Origin: Tetramitus jugosus
Lineage: Eukaryota; Heterolobosea; Eutetramitea; Acrasida; Vahlkampfiidae
Assembly (NCBI GenBank): GCA_937625935.1
Contig: OW569373.1
Span: 310,001 to 374,000 of the forward strand
Direction: 5' to 3'
Length of the DNA: 64,000 bases
Made by a program: the position numbers and the translations under genes
The notes under the pieces: generated by a model
What the model saw: the letters and a program-made list of their open reading frames with translations, nothing else
Database searches by the model: none
Told to the model about the DNA's origin: nothing
Shown here: positions 55,554 to 64,000 of the stretch, in pieces
How positions within the stretch are numbered: the stretch's first letter is position 1
Layout: the number at the start of each line of letters is the position of its first letter

Positions 55554-58500
55554 ATGAATTATTATGCACTCAACAGTATCAACAACCATCTAGACACTGA
55601 TCTCCTATTCTTCTCATCAGAAGCACCTCGACCACCACCACCACCATTCATCAACAACACTCATCAAAACAACAACAATACACATATAGCCAAAAATTTT
55701 GATGTGGCAACAGGTGGAATTGCATCTACAGTCATCATCAACATTGTTCTCTGTGCTATACTATTCATCTTATTCTCATGTTGTCTCAGACCATGTCTAC
55801 CACTGTTCAATCTCACTAAAAAGAGACGATTGATGAGAAAAGTGACCCAATATGAGAATGAAGTTGTTGGAGAAGTGACTAATATTATCAATAGTAGTCG
55901 TTGTCGTCGTCGTAGAGGAGATAGGTCAAGAGTTGAAGTCATTGTCAATGATGATGAAAATGATGATGAAAATAGGGATGAAAAAGTTGATGGTGAAAAT
56001 TTTGAAAATGATGAAACGAAAATTTCTTCTGTGATTGGTGCAGTCGATTCTAGTAGTAGTAGTAGTAGTAGTAGTAGTCAAAAGGATGTGTCATTGATGA
56101 TGAATGATGTGATTGATGTGACAACGTTGAATTCAACAGTGATGATCAATGGTGGTGCTGAAGATGATGTAGATGAGTTTGTTGAACCTCGTGTATCGTC
56201 GTCGTCGTCATCATCATCATCACAATTGTCAGTGGTGATACCTCGCATTCAAATACCTACTTCTCATTCTCTATCACCACTGTATGAAAATGGTCAGAGT
56301 GATTTAGTAGAGCAAGGTGAAAATAATGGTGTTGAAAATGAAGAAGAAGAAGATGAAATTCAGCCATTGTCTGTGGTCGATCGAAAGAGTACTGTTGTGT
56401 CAGCGGATCAGTTTAAAACCTTGTTGCATTTTTATGAAATTAATGATGAAGACAATGAGCAGAAGAAGAAGAAGCAAACGACAGTTGGTGACGATGATGT
56501 GACTATGGCAACTGAGAGCTCAATCGATGTCGCTTCACCTGTGAGTGATGACAATAACAGTGGATCATTGGTGCGCAATCTAGGACAAAAATTCAAACGA
56601 TTCTTGATCCAGAGCACACCTGAATTCCTTCATTCTTGGATTCAGAGCTGTGTCCATGTGATCATTTTCATGCGAGAGCTATTGAATTATATTTGGTTGG
56701 TTCTCGTGTCATTTTTTTCACGAAAGCACAATAATGATGACATGAGAATGTTGTGTCAGCAGTATAGTAGAGATGTTGCAGTCTATCTCCTGTTTCAGAA
56801 GCATATCATCTTGGCATTGACGATTTGTACGTTTATGGCAACTGTGGTACTGCTGCCGTTGCACTTGACTGGTCGGGAGCCCGTGTACAATTATCACTAT
56901 GAGTTTGGAAACTATAATTTAACGCAGGAGGATTATCCATTGCTGCGTACTTCAATTTCCATGGTTCTCTATTCACCACCAAAGATGTTTGTTCATGTGA
57001 TGCTCTGTGTGATGTTTGTCTTGGTGTTTGCCTTTTTTATGCACTCGTTCCGAGTGAGTGATGTTGTCACACGTGAACACTTTGTCGAAGAACAGTTGTA
57101 CCTGAATCAGAATTCATCATCTGATCCACATGGAAAAAAGTCAAAAAAGAAGACTAAATTGGTGAGTCGATACAGTGTACGATTGTACAATTTGCCTTCA
57201 GACTTTACGAGCACGGGTCAGTTTGATCGTATGGTGCGAGAGGAGTTGTGTCCCGACTTGAAAGTGTTCCGAACGATACTGATATTCACTGTGAACGAGA
57301 GAATTAAAATGCAAAACAAATACAAGCACTATGCAGAGGAGTTGGAGCGTTACGTCTATCTTCGTAGAGTGAAACACAAGAGTTCGCTGACATGCTTCTG
57401 TTCATTCAAGTATGGAGCTCGTTACCTGGATGCAGTTGAGTACTACAAGGAAAAGATGGAAGAGATGGAGCAAAAGATGAATGAATGGGATCGAAATTAT
57501 GCATTGGTTCAAAATGATGAATATGACAAGTCGGATATAGAGATTCAACCTGCAGGATATGGATTTGTTGTGTTTGAACGACCGAGAGATGCCATGGAAT
57601 GCCTCAGTCGTTACTACAAAATTGGTACCGTGACAAAACCGATTCGTAGCAACTCGTCCTCCGTGCAAACACCTGATAGTGTACTATCTCCTGATTCAGA
57701 TATACTTAGAAATATAGCATTCTCGGTGAGTACTGCTTACGAACCAGATGACATCAACTGGGACAACATGCTGACCTTTACTGGATGGTCTGACAAATTA
57801 CGTAACTGGGTGATTCGAATTGGAATTGTTTTTATCTTCTTGTTCTGTACCAGTCCTCTCGCTGGATTATCAGGATTTCAGAGTGTTTTGAATATTCCAT
57901 TCATTAGTTCTTCCATTTCACGAATCAAGGAAAAAACTGGTAATTTTGGAAATGTAGTGTTTCAATATCTGCCAACACTATTCATGCAATTGTTTGCAAT
58001 ATGTATGCCATACGGCCTATGGTTCCTCTCTGATTTCGCAAAGTATAGATCCAAGAGCAGATATAGACGAAAGCTCATGAAGCTCATGTATATGTACCTG
58101 GTGTTAACCACATTGTTGATGCCCAGTATGTTGCTCACTGGACTCGATGCCGTTATTACCTACTTCAAGACAGAATCTTCCATTAAGCGCATGTTCCAGA
58201 ATATGTTTCTACCTGCGAGTGGTGCATTCTTCATCAATTATATTTTGCAGTGCATGCTGCTCAAGAACTTTGGAGATTTAATTCGTGCAGGCAACATTAT
58301 GCGATACTTCTGGGGCATTAGAAAATATCCAAACATTACTCCAAAGATGCAACTAAAGGCCTGTGAGTTGTCCATGTTCTACTTTGAGTATGAATATCCG
58401 TACATGGTGTCTGCTGTGGCGATCATGTTGTGTTATTCAGTGTTCAGTCCTGTGATTCTACTGTTCGGTTGGGGCTATTTTGCACTGAAGCACTTGATTG

Positions 58501-59051
58501 ATCGCTATGTCATCATGTATATCTATGGTCACAAGGAACAGGGTGCTCGAGGTGTTTTGTCCTTTGATTTCAGAGCGCATCGAAAACAGACGGACATGAT
58601 CGTTCGACAAATGGTCATGAACTTGTTTATCTTTGTGTTTGCCATGACCATATTTTTTGGAACAAGAGTTCATGCATTGTCCGGTTTGTTGCCTCATGTC
58701 ATCATCTGTGCACTCCTATTGATGGTCATATTTATTGTCATGTTCTTTGAACATATCAAGAGTGTTTCGTTCCTTGAGTTCTTAAAGTATCAAGTGGCTC
58801 GTTGCTTTGGATACAAGTTTGTGAAGCCTGTCACAACAACAGTACCATTCATGACTCCATCTACTCCCGAAACAGAGACGAACATTGAGCTTGATTCACC
58901 CTCGACAGATCCATCGACTACTCTCAACATAACAACCACCATCAAACAATTACCTGAAGATCCAGAAGAGAGCATCTGTGATATCCCACACTTTATTCAC
59001 GCATATGAACCTCCATTGTTCTATCCATCAAGCGGGAGAGAGAAAATCTAA
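55554..59051 (+). CDS. OSCA/TMEM63 (CSC1-like) mechanosensitive channel-like protein
   Basis: Encodes 1165 aa from ATG 55554. The first helix (STVIINIVLCAILFILFSCC, about 60-79) is followed by a long acidic, Ser-rich insertion (about 110-345) unusual for the family. The two TM helices TICTFMATVVLLPLHL and MLCVMFVLVFAFFMHSF precede the cytosolic RRM-like domain (SRYSVRLYNLPSDF, SLTCFCSFKYGARYLDAVEY, AGYGFVVFERPRDAMECLSR). AYEPDDINWDNM is the APEPxDIxWxN signature. The DUF221 pore region runs through LRNWVIRIGIVFIFLFCTSP, YLPTLFMQLFAICMPYG and MFLPASGAFFINYILQC. Family members are osmo/mechanosensitive cation channels. The TTG-to-ATG context holds an ACCGCCAAAACC element 50 bp upstream. Confidence 0.88.
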   Translation: MNYYALNSINNHLDTDLLFFSSEAPRPPPPPFINNTHQNNNNTHIAKNFDVATGGIASTVIINIVLCAILFILFSCCLRPCLPLFNLTKKRRLMRKVTQYENEVVGEVTNIINSSRCRRRRGDRSRVEVIVNDDENDDENRDEKVDGENFENDETKISSVIGAVDSSSSSSSSSSQKDVSLMMNDVIDVTTLNSTVMINGGAEDDVDEFVEPRVSSSSSSSSSQLSVVIPRIQIPTSHSLSPLYENGQSDLVEQGENNGVENEEEEDEIQPLSVVDRKSTVVSADQFKTLLHFYEINDEDNEQKKKKQTTVGDDDVTMATESSIDVASPVSDDNNSGSLVRNLGQKFKRFLIQSTPEFLHSWIQSCVHVIIFMRELLNYIWLVLVSFFSRKHNNDDMRMLCQQYSRDVAVYLLFQKHIILALTICTFMATVVLLPLHLTGREPVYNYHYEFGNYNLTQEDYPLLRTSISMVLYSPPKMFVHVMLCVMFVLVFAFFMHSFRVSDVVTREHFVEEQLYLNQNSSSDPHGKKSKKKTKLVSRYSVRLYNLPSDFTSTGQFDRMVREELCPDLKVFRTILIFTVNERIKMQNKYKHYAEELERYVYLRRVKHKSSLTCFCSFKYGARYLDAVEYYKEKMEEMEQKMNEWDRNYALVQNDEYDKSDIEIQPAGYGFVVFERPRDAMECLSRYYKIGTVTKPIRSNSSSVQTPDSVLSPDSDILRNIAFSVSTAYEPDDINWDNMLTFTGWSDKLRNWVIRIGIVFIFLFCTSPLAGLSGFQSVLNIPFISSSISRIKEKTGNFGNVVFQYLPTLFMQLFAICMPYGLWFLSDFAKYRSKSRYRRKLMKLMYMYLVLTTLLMPSMLLTGLDAVITYFKTESSIKRMFQNMFLPASGAFFINYILQCMLLKNFGDLIRAGNIMRYFWGIRKYPNITPKMQLKACELSMFYFEYEYPYMVSAVAIMLCYSVFSPVILLFGWGYFALKHLIDRYVIMYIYGHKEQGARGVLSFDFRAHRKQTDMIVRQMVMNLFIFVFAMTIFFGTRVHALSGLLPHVIICALLLMVIFIVMFFEHIKSVSFLEFLKYQVARCFGYKFVKPVTTTVPFMTPSTPETETNIELDSPSTDPSTTLNITTTIKQLPEDPEESICDIPHFIHAYEPPLFYPSSGREKI
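56051..56079 (+). repeat. (AGT)n microsatellite encoding poly-Ser
   Basis: About ten AGT codons in the cytosolic insertion of the OSCA-like protein; another Ser run built of TCG/TCA codons follows at 56200-56222. Confidence 0.85.
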
Positions 59052-59125
59052 TTCGCACTAATAATTGAATCGATAAAATGTATTGCAAACTTTTTCTAAC
59101 ATTCAAATGACATATTTATTGAATC

Positions 59126-62100
59126 TTATGCAGCTAATTCCGCTTCACTACTTTCTACTTCGGTTTCGTCTGTCTTCCTACGCACCACTCGATAACCGAC
59201 GATTAAAGCAAATATCAGACAAAGAGCCATGAGAACAAGAACAGACAAGCATGCCAGAACAATGAGAACGATTGCCCAGACAGGAAGACCGGTTTGTTTC
59301 TTGGATTTATCACCACAACCACAAGGATTTGTGCAAGCAACTGCACCATCATCAGAAACAGCATCTCCAGAGTCTGATTGAACATAGTCGAGAGAAACTG
59401 CATGAGCAACTGGTTTGGTGCAAGAACATGTCACAACTCTCTTTCCATTCGGAAGAGTCACGCCAGAATTGGTTGAACTGGTTCCTGTGGAACAAACAGA
59501 TGTATCATTTTGCCATGTTCTCGTATTGTTGTCAAAGAATTTGCACACATAGATGAATGATGTGTTTCCTTGATTCAAATTCTCATTCACTCCCATTGAA
59601 CTTGTCACAACTGGTGTTGGGTATTGGTCGAATAGCTCTCCGTTGTCACTGAACACTCGAACTGCAACTACGGGTGATACAAGCTTTGTGTTACACAAGC
59701 TGGAGTATTGCTGTGAGGGGTTATCAAAGATTTCTCCCTGAGTAAAGACTGACGAGTCACTACCCTTCAAGTTGTTCAGTATTGGCTTTGTATCTACATT
59801 CACTACTACTTGCTCTGATTGGTCTGTGTTTGGCACAGGAACCTCCATCTCAACTCCATCATCTGTACTGTTGACCCTTACAGCAACGATCTCCACTGTT
59901 TGAACAGAAAAATCGAGAGTATCACCTTCTGATAAGTTTTCTCTCAATCTTCCAGTGGTTGAGTCAAGAAGATTGGATGCCGATACAATTTGTTCAATTG
60001 AGCTGTTAGCGTTGGTCATAACTGGGACAATATTCTTCACTGCAGTTATAGCGAGGTCAAGAGTTGACTGATCGCCAACGTGCTCATCCAACAATCCAGA
60101 CAAAATACCACTTGTAGTGATAGAAGTGTCTTCTGAGAAATATTCTGAAACCCCAGAGAGAGTCGAAATCAGTTCAACCTGTTGTTCCTTAGGAATAGAA
60201 TCACCTCTTTCCAAAATAATATCAATGACCGAGCCCACGATGCTTTTTGCTTGAGTAGGATCCATTGATGATGCTGATTCAACAACTGATGCAACAACAG
60301 CTCCTGCTTGGGAAGCTAGGAAGGTCGAATTTGCTCTAGCGAGTTCATCTAATTGGGAGAGAATGAGGTCATGCACCTCATTAGGGGCTTGATTAGTCAC
60401 GTTAACTCTTACAAAGTGGTTAGTGGTTGCGACTTCTCCTGATTCAGTCTTGGCTTGTGCAAACAGTTGAAGAGTTCCAGTGACAGGCATTACGACACTC
60501 AAGCTTGGAGCAGATGAGAATGAGTTCAACATTGTATCAACTCCATTTCTTCGATATCCAAATCGATACAACATGTACCTAGAAGTATCGACGGCTGTCC
60601 ATCCATAGGTATTAAGTGTAAACTTATCTGTCAACATGACACCACTAGTACTACTAACAGTCAAAACACCTCCAACTGGTGGAGCACTAACTGTAAATCG
60701 CATCGTTTTTGATATGGAGTTGTTTCTAGCATTGTTGGAGTTCACAGACAGTTCGTACTGCTCACCGAGTGAGAGTACATTTGGTCTCAAAGAAATGGTT
60801 TGCATTGAGGAGGTTACTCTATCACTGAGAAGCTGAGTAATATTGAGAACATGGCCACTTTGATCCTTGATGGTCCAGAACAAACTAAAGTTGGAAGCGA
60901 GCTCTACTGGTTGGAGGTAGGCTGTTGCTTGGAGAGAATTTGAACGAACAAAGAATCCCGCATCATTCAGATTGATCTGAATGTTCATCGAGAGTCTTGT
61001 CTCACAATTGGCGCCATCATATCCAGAGTTACATCGACATAAGTCTGGTGATAAACACTTTCCATGAGAACTACAAACAGAAGAGTCACTGGATGGCACA
61101 GAGAAACATTCCGGCACAGTGCAATTGGCTCCCTGATATCCTGCATAACACTTACAAGTATTCGCGCTGACACATTCACCTTGACCAGAACATACTTCTG
61201 GATTGGAACCATTCAAACCAAAGCAGAACGGAATGCTACAATCATAGCCACTATAATCTTGCTTGCACTGGCAAATATCTGGTGCTTCACAAACTCCATG
61301 ACCACTGCAGGCATCTCGTCCGGATTTACCATAACAATAAGTTTCATTTGTTCCACTAGAACAATCATCCCCGTAGTGTCCTACTTCACAAACGCAATGA
61401 TCTGGAGCTGTACAGTTTCCATAAGCAGAGCATACAGAAGAATCATCAGCTGGCCAATGATAGCAGACTGGATTTTGACATTCTTCACCTGTGAAACCTG
61501 TATTACAGAAACAGAAGTCTTTTGCAACACATTGGCCGTGTCGAGAGCAAACTTCTGAAGATGTGGAACTAATGTTGAAACATGTTGCAAGAGAACAATC
61601 AGGACCAGTCCAGCCATCATCACATTGACAATTGTTTGGAGAAGAACATGATCCTCGGCCAGAGCAGGCTGAAAGTTCATCAGCTTCTATTCCAAAACAA
61701 ATAGGATACTCACACTCAAGTCCAGAGTAGCCATCAGAGCAGGAGCACTTGTTCGCGATCGAACATTCACCATTACCGCCACATACTTCTGTACCGTTAG
61801 TTAGATTAGATTTTCCGAAACATACTGGTACTTCACAGTTTCCTCCTGTGTACCCATTTCTACATGTACAAGTATCGAGTCCTGTGCAACTACCTCGACC
61901 AGAACAAACAGAAGAGGAGTCAGTCGAGTTGATATTTCCACATGTTGTCTGTTCACAATGATCTCCAAAATATCCATCAGAGCAATCACAGGCATAGAAA
62001 TCTTGAGAGCAGTTTCCTCTGCCTGAACAGTAGGAAGTGGAAGGAGCATTTTCTATTTGGCAGTGATCATATTGGCAATTATTTCCATAAGTTCCGTTGA

Positions 62101-64000
62101 GACAGATACACTCATCAATACCAATACAGTATCCACTTCCTCCACAAACACGTTCATCATCTGGATGCAAGCCATTGCAAGTAACCTCCTCGCAATTGCT
62201 TCCGGCATAACCATAATCGCATGAACAAGTATCATGGGCGACACACTGACCATTTCCAGAACACACTGATGAGTCGTTTGATGGAGTTGAGTGGCATGTT
62301 GTAATTGAACAGTCCTTTCCTGAATAGAATGGATCGCACTCACACTTATCCACACCAACACATGAACCATGGTCACTGCAAGCTCTGATAGAGTCTGATC
62401 TCTTGCCGAAGCAGAGAGGATAAGAACAATCAGCTCCTTGATATCCTGGTGCACAACTGCAAGTGTTAGGACCGTAACATGTTCCACTTCCTGAACAAGC
62501 AGCACTATCAGTCGAATTCACTCCAAAACATTGAACAACACTGCAATCTGCTCCAGCAAATCCTGGACGACAGACACAAGTGTCCAGATTGGCACATGAA
62601 CCATGTCCGGAGCATACCAGAGGACTTCGTTCATTAATTCCATAACAAGTCTTTGATTCACAGTTGACTCCTGCGAATCCTTCCTCACATTTACATGTAT
62701 TGGGTCCAATACAGCTTCCCTTTCCACTACATGCTCCTGCAGTGTTGCTCGCAACTTGGAAGCAAGCCATTTGTTCGCAATTGGAGCCAATAAAACCAGG
62801 AGAGCAGACACAAGAATCTTTGCTGGCACACACACCGTTTCCATTACACACGCTAGGATCCGTATTGTTCTTTCCGAAACAGGTTGTGAATTGACATCGA
62901 TCACCACTATAACCTGAAGGACACTCACACTTATTGGGAGCAGTACATGAGCCATGGCCTGAACACACAGCACTAGAGGTGCTTGCAAGTCCGTAACAAA
63001 CTGGAAGTGAGCAACTTGCTCCAGTATATTCTGCAGAACATTCACATTTGTTAGGTCCTACACAAGCTCCCTGTCCACTACACACACGTGAATCTGTTGA
63101 ATTCACTCCATAACAAGTTAGTGTTTCGCATTCAGTACCCACATAACCAACGTTACATGAGCATCTATCATGTTGAAGACACGATCCGTGGGAGCTACAC
63201 ACAGACTGATTAAGGTTGTTAATTCCGAAACATGTTGTCTGCTCACATCGATCTCCAAAGTATCCATCTGCACAAGAACATTCATTTGGTGACAGACATG
63301 AACCAACACCACTACAGACAGCAGAACTAGTAGCCACAATACCATAGCATACTGGTTGACTACAATCCTGCGATCCATACCCAGGATTACAACTGCAAGT
63401 ATTTGCACCAACACATGTACCTCGACCATAGCATGCTTCTGGATCAGAAGCATTTAAGCCAAAGCAGTATGGAACACTACAATCAAAGCCATTATAATCT
63501 TGATTACACAGGCAAGAATCTGGTGCGTCACAAACACCATGACCACTGCAAGCTACACTTCCGAACTTACCATAACAAATTGCTGACTGACAATCATTTC
63601 CTGTGTAGCCAAAAGCTGGATCACAAGAGCACTTGTTTGGTGCTGTGCAGTTTCCACGGGTATTACATACCTCATTATTGTCATGAGCAATACCGTTACA
63701 AAGGATCAACTCACACTCATCACCATCGTATCCAGATCTGCAAGCACAAGTATCTGGCGCATTGCAAGTTCCTCTTGAGGAACATACCGTTGGATCTGTG
63801 TTGTTCTTTCCATAACACTCAGTTAGTTCACAATTCTTTCCAGAGTATTGAGGAAGACACTGACAGACATCTGGAGCAACACATGTTCCTCGTCCGGAGC
63901 AAACATTGGTATCTCCACTCGTCTTACCAAAACATATTGGAAGTTCACAAGTCAATCCTTTGTATCCATCGGTACAAGAACAAATATCTGTTGCAACACA
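59126..64000 (-). CDS. Giant EGF-repeat surface protein with REJ/GAIN-like region, degenerate GPS and one membrane span; N-terminus outside window
   Basis: The minus-strand frame is open from the right edge to the stop at 59126 (1624 codons visible). At least 25 EGF-like units of about 39 residues, each CxxxGxxC...CxCxxGYxGxxC, occupy 64000 to about 61000 and continue past the edge. The next 480 residues are REJ/GAIN-like (PPVGGVLTVSSTSGVMLTD, LFAQAKTESGEVATTN, LSQLDELARANSTFLASQA). A GPS-like segment follows (CKFFDNNTRTWQNDTSVC then VVTCSCTKPVAHAVSL), lacking the His-Leu-Ser/Thr cleavage tripeptide. One membrane helix (VWAIVLIVLACLSVLVLMAL) and a 25-residue acidic tail end the protein. It resembles the ectodomain of the 7TM-RGS receptor 7 kb away but without the 7TM part. 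Adhesion or particle binding is inferred. Confidence 0.82.
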   Translation of the reverse strand, partial: CVATDICSCTDGYKGLTCELPICFGKTSGDTNVCSGRGTCVAPDVCQCLPQYSGKNCELTECYGKNNTDPTVCSSRGTCNAPDTCACRSGYDGDECELILCNGIAHDNNEVCNTRGNCTAPNKCSCDPAFGYTGNDCQSAICYGKFGSVACSGHGVCDAPDSCLCNQDYNGFDCSVPYCFGLNASDPEACYGRGTCVGANTCSCNPGYGSQDCSQPVCYGIVATSSAVCSGVGSCLSPNECSCADGYFGDRCEQTTCFGINNLNQSVCSSHGSCLQHDRCSCNVGYVGTECETLTCYGVNSTDSRVCSGQGACVGPNKCECSAEYTGASCSLPVCYGLASTSSAVCSGHGSCTAPNKCECPSGYSGDRCQFTTCFGKNNTDPSVCNGNGVCASKDSCVCSPGFIGSNCEQMACFQVASNTAGACSGKGSCIGPNTCKCEEGFAGVNCESKTCYGINERSPLVCSGHGSCANLDTCVCRPGFAGADCSVVQCFGVNSTDSAACSGSGTCYGPNTCSCAPGYQGADCSYPLCFGKRSDSIRACSDHGSCVGVDKCECDPFYSGKDCSITTCHSTPSNDSSVCSGNGQCVAHDTCSCDYGYAGSNCEEVTCNGLHPDDERVCGGSGYCIGIDECICLNGTYGNNCQYDHCQIENAPSTSYCSGRGNCSQDFYACDCSDGYFGDHCEQTTCGNINSTDSSSVCSGRGSCTGLDTCTCRNGYTGGNCEVPVCFGKSNLTNGTEVCGGNGECSIANKCSCSDGYSGLECEYPICFGIEADELSACSGRGSCSSPNNCQCDDGWTGPDCSLATCFNISSTSSEVCSRHGQCVAKDFCFCNTGFTGEECQNPVCYHWPADDSSVCSAYGNCTAPDHCVCEVGHYGDDCSSGTNETYCYGKSGRDACSGHGVCEAPDICQCKQDYSGYDCSIPFCFGLNGSNPEVCSGQGECVSANTCKCYAGYQGANCTVPECFSVPSSDSSVCSSHGKCLSPDLCRCNSGYDGANCETRLSMNIQINLNDAGFFVRSNSLQATAYLQPVELASNFSLFWTIKDQSGHVLNITQLLSDRVTSSMQTISLRPNVLSLGEQYELSVNSNNARNNSISKTMRFTVSAPPVGGVLTVSSTSGVMLTDKFTLNTYGWTAVDTSRYMLYRFGYRRNGVDTMLNSFSSAPSLSVVMPVTGTLQLFAQAKTESGEVATTNHFVRVNVTNQAPNEVHDLILSQLDELARANSTFLASQAGAVVASVVESASSMDPTQAKSIVGSVIDIILERGDSIPKEQQVELISTLSGVSEYFSEDTSITTSGILSGLLDEHVGDQSTLDLAITAVKNIVPVMTNANSSIEQIVSASNLLDSTTGRLRENLSEGDTLDFSVQTVEIVAVRVNSTDDGVEMEVPVPNTDQSEQVVVNVDTKPILNNLKGSDSSVFTQGEIFDNPSQQYSSLCNTKLVSPVVAVRVFSDNGELFDQYPTPVVTSSMGVNENLNQGNTSFIYVCKFFDNNTRTWQNDTSVCSTGTSSTNSGVTLPNGKRVVTCSCTKPVAHAVSLDYVQSDSGDAVSDDGAVACTNPCGCGDKSKKQTGLPVWAIVLIVLACLSVLVLMALCLIFALIVGYRVVRRKTDETEVESSEAELAA
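61000..64000 (-). repeat. EGF-unit tandem array (about 117 bp units) with a higher-order duplication
   Basis: Twenty-five complete units and a partial one are readable. Blocks near 63370-63700 and 61110-61430 share three consecutive units in the same order (GNCTAPxxCxC..., ACSGHGVCxAPDxC..., CFGLNxSxPExC) at DNA level too, for example the AAAGCAG(A/T)A(C/T)GGAA context at 61222 and 63453. This indicates duplication of a three-unit block. Confidence 0.85.

Noticed and set aside
61801-63453. Several antiparallel and shifted 75-175-codon frames across the EGF array
   Set aside because: They are alternative-frame readings of the periodic EGF units; only the frame with regular Cys spacing is coding.
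59126-63955. Notch- or tenascin-like assignment for the EGF protein
   Set aside because: The EGF units resemble those of tenascin superficially, but no LNR, fibronectin III or fibrinogen domain is present; the REJ/GPS context is different.

Overview
The window looks like a nuclear contig of a heterolobosean amoeboflagellate, most likely a Naegleria species; the species cannot be fixed from the sequence alone. The reasons are densely packed protein genes, few and short GT-AG introns (I can place five, 60 to 125 nt), long CAA/AAC microsatellites read as poly-Asn/Gln/Thr, and a eukaryotic repertoire that is part opisthokont-like (lipin, ULK/ATG1, XRCC2, FH2, UBX) and part bacterial-like (solute-binding proteins, maltose acetyltransferase, ThrE). 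About 33 protein genes, one tRNA and one decayed gene are visible. Two genes run off the edges (UGPase on the left, a giant EGF-repeat protein on the right).

Left third (1-20.3 kb): UGPase 5' end; a WDR93-like protein; a DNA-maintenance-looking group (coiled-coil protein with a SUMO-like C-terminus, XRCC2 with an altered Walker A, and a KEN-box/D-box protein); a membrane apyrase; two adjacent Fe-S-related genes (YAE1-like and BolA-like); an FkbM methyltransferase; three tandem secreted solute-binding-protein paralogs showing mosaic identity; a ThrE-type exporter; and an ATG1/ULK kinase with one intron.

Middle third (20.3-43.4 kb): an RCC1-repeat protein and an F-box protein diverging from only 48 bp; an FH2-only formin; a BioD-like P-loop protein diverging from an organellar methionine aminopeptidase; a decayed Kelch gene; a striking F-box/degenerate-Rab fusion ending in a CaaX box; tRNA-Asn; a flavin monooxygenase broken by one base; a three-exon lipin; a large membrane glycoprotein; a membrane J-protein; an F-box/LRR protein; a ferric reductase; and a small multi-span protein.

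Right third (43.4-64 kb): a two-exon SEP/UBX protein; COX10; a two-exon tandem calponin-homology protein; an F-box-like gene interrupted by TAA; a maltose-type acetyltransferase; an orphan helical protein; and then 12 kb of large surface proteins: a GPS-7TM-RGS receptor, an OSCA/TMEM63 channel, and a single-span protein with at least 25 EGF units, a REJ/GAIN-like region and a degenerate GPS.

The most unusual items are the F-box/pseudo-Rab/CaaX fusion, the adhesion-GPCR-like receptor carrying its own RGS domain next to a single-span relative of its ectodomain, the KEN+D-box protein diverging from XRCC2, and the gene-conversion mosaic in the solute-binding-protein triplet. No CRISPR array, transposon, virus-derived gene or rRNA was recognised.
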